A stretch of 15,321 nucleotides of DNA. It comes from an uncultured Oscillospiraceae bacterium. GTDB taxonomy: Bacteria; Bacillota; Clostridia; Oscillospirales; Acutalibacteraceae. This document shows, piece by piece, positions 6,713 to 14,453 of the stretch (the stretch's first letter is position 1; each line of letters starts with the position of its first letter). The stretch is taken from contig URPG01000013.1 of assembly GCA_900549675.1 (NCBI GenBank), positions 1 to 15,321 on the forward strand. The letters are read 5' to 3'. Below the pieces are notes generated by a model that saw only the letters and a list, made by a program, of their open reading frames with translations, did not search any database and had not been told where the DNA came from. The position numbers and the translations under genes are program-made.

Positions 6713-8518
6713 ATGCAAGTAACCCGAATATTAGGAATAGCACCTTATGAAGGTATGCAGAACTTAATGAAACAAGTGGCGGCAAAACGGACTGATATCG
6801 AGTTGACTGCTTTTGTAGGTGACTTAGAAGAGGGGGCTAGAATAGCGCAGACCTATACCATTCACGATTTTGACGTTATTATTTCCAGAGGCGGTACGGC
6901 AGAAAGAATACGGCAGCAGACTCTCATTCCTGTTGTAGAAGTGCCGCTGACCATTTATGATATGCTTCGTTCTATTAAATTAGCCGAAAACTACGACAAC
7001 AAATATGCCATTATCGGATTTCCCTCTATCACAAAAAATGCACGTTTTTTATGTGATATTCTTCAATATAGCATTGATATTTATACCATTCATACAGAAG
7101 AAGAGGCTCTGCTTAGCCTAGAAACTATTTCTCAAAAAGGCTATAATATGGTTTTATGTGATATGATTACCAGTTCACTGGCAAAGCGATTCGGTCTGCC
7201 AGTTTTACTGATTGCCTCTGGCACTGAAAGCATGGAAACAGCCATAGACTTAGCCATTCAAACAAGTTCATCTTACCGTAAAATTACCGATGAGGTGAAA
7301 TTTTATCAGAATATCTTAGAAGAGCAGCAAGCTAAAATCTTTGTGTATAAACCCAGCGGTGAGTTAGTTTATCAAGTACCGGGAACCATCGCAGGCTCAT
7401 CCCTCTGCGAAAAAATGTTTTCCAGCATTTCTGTTATCATGCAAGAAAAACAAAAAAGAATTTATTATGAAACGGCGGGCAATATATTTGTTCTTCGGGG
7501 CGTCTGCAAAACGATTTCGGACCAAACTTATGTGATTTATTTTGTCACTGTACGAAAATCACCCCTAACGCTTGCTAAAAACGGAATATACTCCATCAGC
7601 AAAGAAGAAGCTTATGACAAGTTTTTTAATAGTTTTTACAGTATTGCGCAATCTGCCTCTGTCGTGGATATGACTTTGGATCAATTTGCGCAAAGTAGCC
7701 ACCCTTTAATGATACTCGGAGAAATCGGAACCGGAAAAGAGCAGATGGTACGTCTGATTTATGCCAAAAGCAATCTTAGCAATAACCCTTTGGTGACCAT
7801 TGACTGTGCCAGACTTCACGAAAAAGGATGGTCCTTTTTGTTGGAAAATGACCAATCTCCTCTCAGCGATACCAATATAACCCTCTATATAAAATCGATT
7901 GATTCCCTCTCACAGGCACAGTTCGAAGATTTATTCAATACCATAAAAGATTTAAATGTTCACCAGCGAAACCGTCTTTTGTTTACTTGTTCTTATCATG
8001 AAAACAATAAACTCAATGAGCGTACGCAGCGACTCATCCAAATGTTTTCCTGCTTAACTTTTTATATGCCAACTCTCAGAAGTTTAAAAAAAGATATTCC
8101 AAACCTTGCTAGCCTATATATCAGCATATTGAATGTTCGTATGGCAAAAGAAATTATCGGCTTTGAACCAAATGCGCTTTCGCTTTTGCAATCCTATGAC
8201 TGGTTTCATAATTTTGATCAGTTTAAGCGAGTAATTAACGAATTGGTAACCATCACAGAACAACCCTATATTAGTCTTGACGATGTAACCAAGCTGCTGA
8301 AGAATGAAACTCACATGATGTATACTGTGGATCAGCCCACTCACTCCTCCTTAGATTTAAACCGTACTTTAGAGAAAATCAATCTTGACATTGTTCAGCG
8401 TGTATTGGTCGAAGAAAAGGGAAATCAAGGGGCGGTCTCCAAACGTCTTGGCATCAGCCGCACAACCTTGTGGCGTATGCTGCAAAAAGTGGCTCCCACT
8501 CATTCGTCTACTTCATAA
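6713..8518 (+). CDS. PrpR-type sensor transcription regulator with degenerate AAA+ domain
   Basis: A 601-residue regulator in three parts. Residues 1 to about 190 form a PrpR N-terminal-like effector domain (DVIISRGGTAERIRQ at 54-68; VVEVPLTIYDML at 74-85). Residues 190-300 form a linker with PAS-like character. Residues about 320-530 are an AAA+-derived domain that keeps a Walker A (GEIGTGKE, 336-343) but lacks the GAFTGA loop and has LYIKSID (391-397) where a Walker B acid pair belongs. The C-terminus is a Fis-type helix-turn-helix (about 557-592, QGAVSKRLGISRTTLWRML). Without GAFTGA it should not activate sigma-54; a role at vegetative promoters, as for TyrR-like proteins, is more likely. 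Divergent orientation points to control of the acid-sugar operon, with an acid intermediate as likely effector. AAGGG lies about 11 nt before the ATG. Confidence 0.85.
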   Translation: MQVTRILGIAPYEGMQNLMKQVAAKRTDIELTAFVGDLEEGARIAQTYTIHDFDVIISRGGTAERIRQQTLIPVVEVPLTIYDMLRSIKLAENYDNKYAIIGFPSITKNARFLCDILQYSIDIYTIHTEEEALLSLETISQKGYNMVLCDMITSSLAKRFGLPVLLIASGTESMETAIDLAIQTSSSYRKITDEVKFYQNILEEQQAKIFVYKPSGELVYQVPGTIAGSSLCEKMFSSISVIMQEKQKRIYYETAGNIFVLRGVCKTISDQTYVIYFVTVRKSPLTLAKNGIYSISKEEAYDKFFNSFYSIAQSASVVDMTLDQFAQSSHPLMILGEIGTGKEQMVRLIYAKSNLSNNPLVTIDCARLHEKGWSFLLENDQSPLSDTNITLYIKSIDSLSQAQFEDLFNTIKDLNVHQRNRLLFTCSYHENNKLNERTQRLIQMFSCLTFYMPTLRSLKKDIPNLASLYISILNVRMAKEIIGFEPNALSLLQSYDWFHNFDQFKRVINELVTITEQPYISLDDVTKLLKNETHMMYTVDQPTHSSLDLNRTLEKINLDIVQRVLVEEKGNQGAVSKRLGISRTTLWRMLQKVAPTHSSTS

Positions 8519-8653
8519 TACCCGCTTTTCTGTGAGATGGCGTCCATTCTACTTCGCCGTCTTTTATATAAACGGATTCCCCAAACTCATAACAACTCAC
8601 ATCACCTTGTCTGCCAAAGTAAGGAGATTTTGTTCTTTCCCTATAAGCCAACC
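8508..8653 (-). pseudogene. Possible remnant of a protein C-terminus, family not recognised
   Basis: The minus strand carries a 48-codon open tail ending at TAG (8508-8510). It reads GLAYRERTKSPYFGRQGDVS, followed by a stretch containing ESVYIKDGEVEWTPSHRK and ending AGIMK. Its composition is mixed and protein-like (charged, aromatic, Gly-rich turns), unlike the Ile/Leu/Phe-rich shadows elsewhere. It is cut by a stop just upstream, while another frame continues with KKSNIGVG, as if one frameshift had occurred. No start codon or ribosome binding site was found. Its end overlaps the last codons of the regulator on the opposite strand. I do not recognise the family and it may be chance. Confidence 0.3.
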
Positions 8654-8803
8654 CCTATATTGCTCTTCTTTTGCATGCTTAAAAATTTATATTAATTCTA
8701 TTCTGTAATAAATTGATAACAACGCAGGGTTACCGTAATAGAAACTTAAAATATAAATTATGCTTAAGATGAATTGACTAAAAGCAATATAAGGAGTGCA
8801 GCC

Positions 8804-9712
8804 ATGAGTAGAATCGATTTTTTGAATGCGAGAGATTGTCAAGAGTACGAAAACTATGTTTCTTCCCATAAAAACGCTGTTTTATGCAGTCTTTGCAGTG
8901 GGCAGAGGTCAAGCAGGGTTGGGACAAAGAAGCGGTTTTGACAATCCTTCCGCCTTTTCGGCTGTTATGCAGGAAATTGCACTTCTTGCCAAAGCGTACA
9001 AAGCCTATCAATGCCTGATTGATCCCTTGATTTTTGAAGAAAACAAAGAAGATTCACTATCTACGCGACTGTAGATTACATTTTAAACCTGATGCAAAAG
9101 GGCTAAGAACCGTTCAGCCCAGAAACAATTATATGCTCTTTTTAAGGGGAAGAAACAAGGAGGAGATTTTCGACTCTTTTCACACAAAGTGGCGTTACAA
9201 CATCCGTTTGGCTGCCAAAAAAGGGGCTGAATCTCGTGTCTGCGGCAAAGAGGCCCTCGACGATTTTTTGCGGATTAATGCAAGAAACCGACCGACGAGA
9301 TGGTTTTTCTGTTCGAGGAAAAGTGTATTTTGAAAGAATGCTTGACAAGATCGGCAGCCATTGCCGACTCTATATGTGCTATTACAAGGGAGAAGCCCTC
9401 TTAGGTGCTGTTACCATACAATACGCAGGAAAAACCTTCTATGTATACGGTGCTTCTTCTAATCAATATCGCCATTTAATGCCCAACTATCTTATGCAGT
9501 GGGAAATAATTGGCTAGGCGATTGAAAACAGCTGTGTCGTTTATGACTTTCAGGGAATCCCATTTTATCAAGATAAAAGCCATCCTAATTATGGTGTCTA
9601 TCATTTTAAGAAAGGCTTTAACGGAGAGGTCATGACTTATGCGGGCAAATTTCGACAAACTTATAGACCGATATTGTCGCCAATTGTCAACCTTAGCGTT
9701 CACTTAAGATAG
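8804..9712 (+). pseudogene. Decayed FemAB/FemX-type peptidoglycan-bridge aminoacyltransferase
   Basis: Pieces of one FemAB-family protein are found in order but in changing frames. ATG at 8804 (AAGGAG 7 nt upstream) gives MSRIDFLNARDCQEYENYVS; the next piece (8884-8942) is MQSLQWAEVKQGWDKEAVL; the third (about 8957-9055) contains VMQEIALLAKAYKAYQCLID; the fourth (about 9068-9268) contains SFHTKWRYNIRLAAKKG; the fifth (about 9268-9712) contains RDGFSVRGKVYFERML and the C-terminal YHFKKGFNGE. At least four frame changes, an in-frame TAG at 9515-9517, and loss of about 40-50 central codons between pieces two and three make it non-functional. Intact relatives use aminoacyl-tRNA to build the peptide bridge of Gram-positive cell walls. 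Confidence 0.85.
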
Positions 9713-9718
9713 CTTAAA

Positions 9719-9747
9719 GCCGCCACACGCGGCCATTGGCTTGTTTT
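9719..9747 (+). terminator. Weak hairpin after the FemAB pseudogene
   Basis: A small GC-rich stem, GCCGC (9719-9723) with GCGGC (9729-9733) around a 5-nt loop, is followed after several bases by TTGTTTT. It starts 6 nt after the pseudogene stop. The stem is short and the U-run is displaced, so it may be a worn terminator or nothing. Confidence 0.3.
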
Positions 9748-9845
9748 CACAATAAACAATAAAAATCGTGTATTTAACAATATTTCGGCTGAAAATAAAG
9801 ATAAACAAGAAGCCGTTTTACTGTCTGAAAATCGAATACAGAATT

Positions 9846-9884
9846 AAAAAAAACAGCAACCAAAATTACAAATTTTGGCTGCTG
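9846..9884 (-). terminator. Rho-independent terminator for the DUF1593 gene
   Basis: Arms 9854-9867 and 9871-9884 pair over 14 bp with one mismatch around a 3-nt loop. Read on the minus strand, the hairpin is followed directly by eight U (complement of 9846-9853). It lies about 95 nt after the stop of the DUF1593 gene and ends that unit before the pseudogene region. Confidence 0.85.
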
Positions 9885-9978
9885 CTTTATGTTTTAAACC
9901 TTTATTCGTCCATTATTTCACTTCGTCATAACAAATTCGGCTCCCCTATTTTTTGAGCCAGCATCATTGCGCAAGTGA

Positions 9979-11466
9979 TTATTGAACCGTTATAATGATT
10001 TGTCCATAGCGAGTCATTGGTTTTTCCGCATCATCCTGTACTTCTATAATAAGATTAAAATAGTCACCGGGCTTTGCATCTTTCGGAACAGTAAAGCGAG
10101 TCGTAAAACGCATGGGTTCCCATACACGCAGGTCATTGGCAGCCCCTGCATACTGGCTGGCTTCACGATACGCATACCAGTATGATTTCAGACTATCGCC
10201 ATCCGGGTCGTTGGCATTTGCCGCCAAGGTCACAACTTCACCGGGTACTGCACTTATGTCTTTATTCTCTACACTGACCACAGGAGGATGATTGCATTCT
10301 GCATACGGTTTTATGCACCACTCCGCTCGAGCCGCCCATTCTTCCTGATAGGCACGCAAAAAGCGGTTGGGGTTGCCTTCCTCACCGGTAAAAAAGTTAT
10401 ACCCTTTTTCCGGTCTTTTCCCATTCTCAAATACACGGCCAAGCAGTGTGCCGTAATTGCCATTTTCAAGTCCTCTCAATCCTACATTAAACAGAAAAAC
10501 ATAAGTGCGGCTGTCACCCTCACCCAAGAAGTCATAGGGGTTAAAAACAGTGTTCGGCATATGGTCAAATCCCCAATTCAAAGAAAGCTGCTTTCCATAT
10601 TGAAAAAGCTCTACTTCCCCCTCATAGTAAGTGCCATCACCAAAAAGACCGTACTTTGACATCAAAGCACCATGATTATATTTAATGTTTTTCTTTAGCC
10701 ATTCGCTGTGAAAGGTTTCAATACAATCGGCTTGCTCTGTAACAGGGGCTCTGAAAACACCGTACATAAAATCAGTATTTAGTGTGATGAGATCTGGATA
10801 AATCGCTTCTGCGTGATCTTTATAGCTATTATCCTGACCTACGCCCTCAAACATACCCAATATTCTAACCTTACGGCAGACTAATTGATAAATCTCTTCC
10901 CACTCATTAGTGCCTTTGTATTGCTCTGCTATGGACAATAATGCACGGACAATCGTGTTCACTCCGCCCCATGAAAGCAGATACAATAGTCTTTTATCGT
11001 TATCTAAAATAGCCTCTTTAATTAAATGAGAACCCTCTGTCTCTTTCCTGACATCTCCTTCAAAGGCGATGTTTCCATATTTGGTAATACTCAGCAATCT
11101 TTCGGGTGATGGGAAGTCAGGATTATTTTTGACCAAATTGGGATAGGCCTTTGCATATTCATTTTGCCAAAGAGATTCAATCCAGCCCTCTTCGAATGGA
11201 CGATAACTCTTTAAGTTTTTGGCCTCAGGGTCCGGATGAGGATAGCCTATATGTGTCTTGTACGCGGCTTCTCCCTGACAACGGTAATTCGGCGTTACTT
11301 CTCCCAGCGTATGTACTCCGTCGCCATTAAAATGGAATTGAGAGGATGTGTAGATAATGCCGTCCACGTCCAACTCATTTAGGTGAAGACAAAGGTGAAT
11401 AAGTGAATTCATATCATCACATTCTAAATCAGTTGTAATGATGACTCTTGGTTTTGATTGATTCAT
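9979..11466 (-). CDS. DUF1593/Sde182-like nucleoside-hydrolase-fold protein
   Basis: A 495-residue protein of two domains. Residues 1 to about 320 match the DUF1593 (Sde182 N-terminal) nucleoside-hydrolase-like fold: the acidic motif TTDLECDD (D13, D17, D18; compare DTDPGxDD of nucleoside hydrolases), SWGGVNTIVRAL (165-176) and the GEGDSRTYVF block (315-324). From about residue 393 (NHPPVV) comes the Sde182-type Ig-like C-terminal domain with NDPDGDSL. There is no signal peptide or membrane segment, so the protein should be cytoplasmic. By fold it may hydrolyse an N- or O-glycosidic bond, but no activity can be assigned; the founding member was described as a cellulose-binding protein. AGAAGGAG precedes the ATG; an ATG nearer the ribosome binding site only gives a 3-codon frame. 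Flanked by terminators on both sides, so probably transcribed alone. Confidence 0.85.
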   Translation of the reverse strand: MNQSKPRVIITTDLECDDMNSLIHLCLHLNELDVDGIIYTSSQFHFNGDGVHTLGEVTPNYRCQGEAAYKTHIGYPHPDPEAKNLKSYRPFEEGWIESLWQNEYAKAYPNLVKNNPDFPSPERLLSITKYGNIAFEGDVRKETEGSHLIKEAILDNDKRLLYLLSWGGVNTIVRALLSIAEQYKGTNEWEEIYQLVCRKVRILGMFEGVGQDNSYKDHAEAIYPDLITLNTDFMYGVFRAPVTEQADCIETFHSEWLKKNIKYNHGALMSKYGLFGDGTYYEGEVELFQYGKQLSLNWGFDHMPNTVFNPYDFLGEGDSRTYVFLFNVGLRGLENGNYGTLLGRVFENGKRPEKGYNFFTGEEGNPNRFLRAYQEEWAARAEWCIKPYAECNHPPVVSVENKDISAVPGEVVTLAANANDPDGDSLKSYWYAYREASQYAGAANDLRVWEPMRFTTRFTVPKDAKPGDYFNLIIEVQDDAEKPMTRYGQIIITVQ

Positions 11467-11549
11467 TTTTTCATGCTCCTTCTATTTATCCCGGATTCTA
11501 TTGAGGTAATAGCACTGGCTCTTAAACCGAAAAAACTATCACAACACCC

Positions 11550-11598
11550 AAAACAGGTTAAAACAGATTGTAACACAATATCTGTTTTAGCCTGTTTT
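11550..11598 (-). terminator. Long hairpin after the GNAT gene
   Basis: Arms 11550-11568 and 11580-11598 pair over 19 bp with a single G-U wobble around an 11-nt loop. The right arm touches the stop codon of the acetyltransferase gene. Each arm holds AAAACAG twice. On the minus strand the descending arm ends in TTTT and a further T6 follows about 14 nt later, so it most likely terminates the uvrB-GNAT transcript. A role as operator for the DUF1593 gene is an alternative. Confidence 0.65.
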
Positions 11599-12179
11599 TA
11601 GAATGCTGAACGGCTTTCTCTAACCAAATTTTGTGCTGTTTCGCGCTCTTTTTCATAAGCTTTATTTTCAATTAAATAGGGCTTTGTAATGGTTTCAGCC
11701 GCTGTATTTTCCGGAGAGAGAAGGTATTCCCATCTTCTTCCTTGGGCGTCATCGCTATCTTTTTTCTGCTGAAAACCTAGATGTTCCAAAAACACGGCAG
11801 CAGAATCATCACATCTTGTCCTGCTTATATATAATTTTTGCCGATTACCATACTCTAAAATTCGCTTGAGCAAATAAAATAAAGCCGTACCCACCCTGCG
11901 TCTTTGATATTCTTTTTTGACATACACATAGAAATCTAATAGAAATGGATTTTCAGGGGCAAGATGATGTTCCGTCACATAGCAAAAACCGGCCGGTGTA
12001 CCGTCTATTTCACAGACAAGCCAACCATATCCATACGTATATCGGTCAATGCGCTGAATCATCTCCGAAAGCGATGGCGGCTCTTTGTCCTGTGCCGATA
12101 CCGTTCCTGCATAGGGCGAATAAATTTTTAAGACGGCAGGTGCATCCCACTCATTAATTCTTCGGATATTGACTTTCAT
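11598..12179 (-). CDS. GNAT-family N-acetyltransferase
   Basis: A 193-residue acetyl-CoA-dependent acetyltransferase. It opens with NIRRINEWDAPAVLKIYSPY, like the phosphinothricin-acetyltransferase-type GNATs. The fold marks follow: GFCYVTEH (strand 4), LDFYVYVKKEYQRRRVGTAL (acetyl-CoA loop, R-R-x-G-T form of Q/RxxGxG/A) and AAVFLEHLGFQQ (strand 6-7 region). The last 40 residues are a charged tail. An upstream TTG at 12197 could extend the protein by six residues, but the ATG at 12179 has AAAGGA 7-8 nt upstream and starts directly on the domain, so it is preferred. It begins 27 nt after uvrB, in the same direction, and is probably read through from it. The substrate is unknown; members acetylate small amines, antibiotics or protein N-termini. 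Confidence 0.8.
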   Translation of the reverse strand: MKVNIRRINEWDAPAVLKIYSPYAGTVSAQDKEPPSLSEMIQRIDRYTYGYGWLVCEIDGTPAGFCYVTEHHLAPENPFLLDFYVYVKKEYQRRRVGTALFYLLKRILEYGNRQKLYISRTRCDDSAAVFLEHLGFQQKKDSDDAQGRRWEYLLSPENTAAETITKPYLIENKAYEKERETAQNLVRESRSAF

Positions 12180-12206
12180 GAAACATTCCTTTATCAACCT
12201 TATTTT

Positions 12207-14159
12207 TTATTTTTGCAGTTGTTTGATTTTATCTCTTAAAAAAGCAGCATGTTCAAATTCCAGTAATTTGGCCGCGGCTTTCATTTCTTTTGTAAGTTTT
12301 TCAATTTCCATGCGTTTTTCCAGTGCATTTAGTTTTCTCTTTGGTTTTTTCTCATCTTTATGACTGGAAATCTCTAAAATCTCTGCCACGTTTTTTGTAA
12401 TCGTGGTGGGAATAATGCCATGCTCTCTATTATATTCCTCTTGAATCTTGCGGCGGCGCTCTGTTTCGCTAATGGCTCTTTCCATGGAGGGAGTAACACT
12501 GTCAGCATACATGATAACAGTTCCCTCAGAATTTCGCGCCGCACGTCCTATGGTCTGAATCAAACTGCGTTCACTGCGTAAAAACCCTTCTTTGTCGGCA
12601 TCTAAAATAGCCACCAAAGAAACTTCCGGAATATCCAGACCCTCTCGCAGCAGGTTAATGCCAATTAACACATCAAACTCGCCCAGACGCAAATCTCGGA
12701 TAATTTCCATGCGCTCGACGGTATCTACATCATAATGCATATAACGAACTCTTATCCCATAACCTTCAAAATAGTCCGTTAAATCCTCCGCCATTTTTTT
12801 GGTAAGCGTAGTGACCAAAACTCTCTCTTTTTTATCCGTACGCAAATTGATTTCTGAAATCAAGTCATCAATTTGTCCGTCTGTCGGCTTGACGATAATC
12901 AGCGGGTCCAGTAAACCAGTCGGACGAATGACCTGCTCCACCACTTGTGCTGAACGTTCCAACTCAAAATCGCCGGGCGTTGCACTCACAAAAATTGCCT
13001 GGTTCACATGCTGATAAAATTCATCAAAATTCATAGGCCGGTTATCATAAGCAGAGGGCAGACGAAATCCATATTCTATCAACTGCTCTTTTCTGGCTCG
13101 GTCGCCTGCATACATCGCACGGACCTGCGGCAGCATGACATGAGATTCATCCACAAACAGTAAAAAATCATCGGGGAAATAGTCGATAAGCGTAAACGGC
13201 GAACTGCCGGGTTCACGGCCTGCCATAACCCGGGAATAATTTTCAATACCTTTACAAAAACCGATTTCCCGCAGCATTTCCATATCATATTTGGTTCTTT
13301 GTTCAATTCTCTGTGCCTCGATCAACTTGCCTTGTGATTTAAAATAAGCGACCCTCTCTTCCATTTCAGCTGAAATTTCTTCTAAGGCCTTTTCCATTTT
13401 TTCTCTTGGCACGATATAATGTGAGGCCGGGTAAATTGCCACATGTTTTAAATCCGTAACAATAGCTCCTGTCAATGGATTAATTTCACTGATTCTGTCA
13501 ATTTCGTCGCCAAAGAATTCTACTCGTATTGCATTTTCATTCGATTGTGCAGGGAAAATTTCGACCACATCACCACGCACCCGAAATTTATTGCGGATAA
13601 AATTGATATCATTTCTTTCATACTGCAATTCCACAAGCTTATTGAGCAGCTCGTCACGATTTTTTTCCATACCCGGACGCAGGGAAATGACCATGGTACG
13701 GTAATCAATCGGGTTACCCAAGCTATAAATACAGGACACACTGGCGACAATAATCACGTCGCGCCGTTCTGAAAGTGCCGATGTAGCGCTGTGTCTTAAC
13801 TTATCAATCTCATCGTTAATCGCAGAGTCTTTTTCAATATAAGTATCTGTCGTAGCAATATAGGCCTCCGGCTGATAATAATCATAATAAGACACAAAAT
13901 ATTCCACCGCATTATGAGGAAAGAATTCTCTGAACTCTGAGCAAAGCTGTGCCGCCAAAGTTTTATTATGTGCTAAGACCAAAGTAGGACGATTTACTTC
14001 TGCAATGATATTGGCCATGGTAAAGGTTTTACCGGAACCGGTAACACCCAATAAGGTCTGTTCTTTATCCCCACGATTTAAGCCTTCTACTAATTTTGCA
14101 ATGGCCTTGGGCTGATCTCCCGTAGGCTGATAAGGTGACTGTAATTGAAATTGTTCCAT
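12207..14159 (-). CDS. uvrB: Excinuclease ABC subunit B (UvrB)
   Basis: A 650-residue DNA damage-recognition helicase-like subunit of nucleotide excision repair, full length. Walker A GVTGSGKT (38-45), the beta-hairpin region YYDYYQPEAY (91-100) that clamps DNA, the Walker B box VDESH (336-340), SATPGDFE in the middle, and the helicase motifs INLLREGLDIPEVSLV and QTIGRAARN are all present. The last 40 residues form a UVR domain (EKLTKEMKAAAKLLEFEHAA) that binds UvrC. It works with UvrA and UvrC, which are not in this window. GGAGG lies 5 nt before the ATG. A 294-nt AT-rich gap precedes it; no clear LexA box was found there. Confidence 0.98.
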   Translation of the reverse strand: MEQFQLQSPYQPTGDQPKAIAKLVEGLNRGDKEQTLLGVTGSGKTFTMANIIAEVNRPTLVLAHNKTLAAQLCSEFREFFPHNAVEYFVSYYDYYQPEAYIATTDTYIEKDSAINDEIDKLRHSATSALSERRDVIIVASVSCIYSLGNPIDYRTMVISLRPGMEKNRDELLNKLVELQYERNDINFIRNKFRVRGDVVEIFPAQSNENAIRVEFFGDEIDRISEINPLTGAIVTDLKHVAIYPASHYIVPREKMEKALEEISAEMEERVAYFKSQGKLIEAQRIEQRTKYDMEMLREIGFCKGIENYSRVMAGREPGSSPFTLIDYFPDDFLLFVDESHVMLPQVRAMYAGDRARKEQLIEYGFRLPSAYDNRPMNFDEFYQHVNQAIFVSATPGDFELERSAQVVEQVIRPTGLLDPLIIVKPTDGQIDDLISEINLRTDKKERVLVTTLTKKMAEDLTDYFEGYGIRVRYMHYDVDTVERMEIIRDLRLGEFDVLIGINLLREGLDIPEVSLVAILDADKEGFLRSERSLIQTIGRAARNSEGTVIMYADSVTPSMERAISETERRRKIQEEYNREHGIIPTTITKNVAEILEISSHKDEKKPKRKLNALEKRMEIEKLTKEMKAAAKLLEFEHAAFLRDKIKQLQK

Positions 14160-14404
14160 TTTAGCCTCCGTGATATGAAATTAAAATGATATGTATTTTA
14201 TGGTACTGTTATCTTTGTAAGTTTAATAAATTTATATTATTCTGCCCTATTTCCAGTAATCTACACACATCTATTATAAATCTCTTGTTGCATCAAACTT
14301 ATCACATCTTTATAGATTCTTCAGTGTTGATGATTCATCTTATTTTATCATATCATTTCTTGAATGTACAGTATATTCTGAACATTAGTTTTGTTTTTGT
14401 ATTT
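14160..14404 (-). promoter_or_regulatory. uvrB upstream region with a 17-bp imperfect palindrome
   Basis: AT-rich leader and promoter region of uvrB. No convincing -35/-10 pair was found; TATAAT-like sequence occurs at about 14273-14278 on the minus strand without a good -35. At 14362-14378 lies GAATGTACAGTATATTC, symmetrical at 14 of the 16 non-central positions. It does not match the known Gram-positive LexA box (CGAAC-N4-GTTCG). It may be an operator or chance. Confidence 0.35.
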
Positions 14405-14438
14405 AAAAAGAGGATTAACAATCGTTAACCCTCTTTTT
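14405..14438. terminator. Terminator after the GH130 gene
   Basis: Arms 14405-14419 and 14424-14438 pair over 15 bp with one mismatch around a 4-nt loop (AATC). Each arm carries an A5 or T5 end, so it could stop transcripts in both directions. It begins 16 nt after the stop of the GH130 gene on the minus strand, which is its likely target, and it separates that gene from uvrB. Confidence 0.85.
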
Positions 14439-14453
14439 ATTCTCATCTGAATT

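Noticed and set aside
8385..8708. 107-codon + strand reading frame at the end of the regulator
   Set aside because: It starts inside the regulator in another frame, has no ribosome binding site, and runs antisense through the minus-strand tail.
9034..9517. Two separate small genes (9034-9333 and 9236-9517)
   Set aside because: Both are frame pieces of one FemAB pseudogene, overlap each other and continue one family alignment.
12180..12197. TTG start six codons upstream for the GNAT protein
   Set aside because: That stretch contains the AAAGGA ribosome binding site of the better ATG at 12179.
14186..14428. 80-codon + strand reading frame in the uvrB upstream gap
   Set aside because: Very rich in Ile/Leu/Phe/His, no ribosome binding site, and it runs through the terminator hairpin; best explained as open AT-rich DNA.
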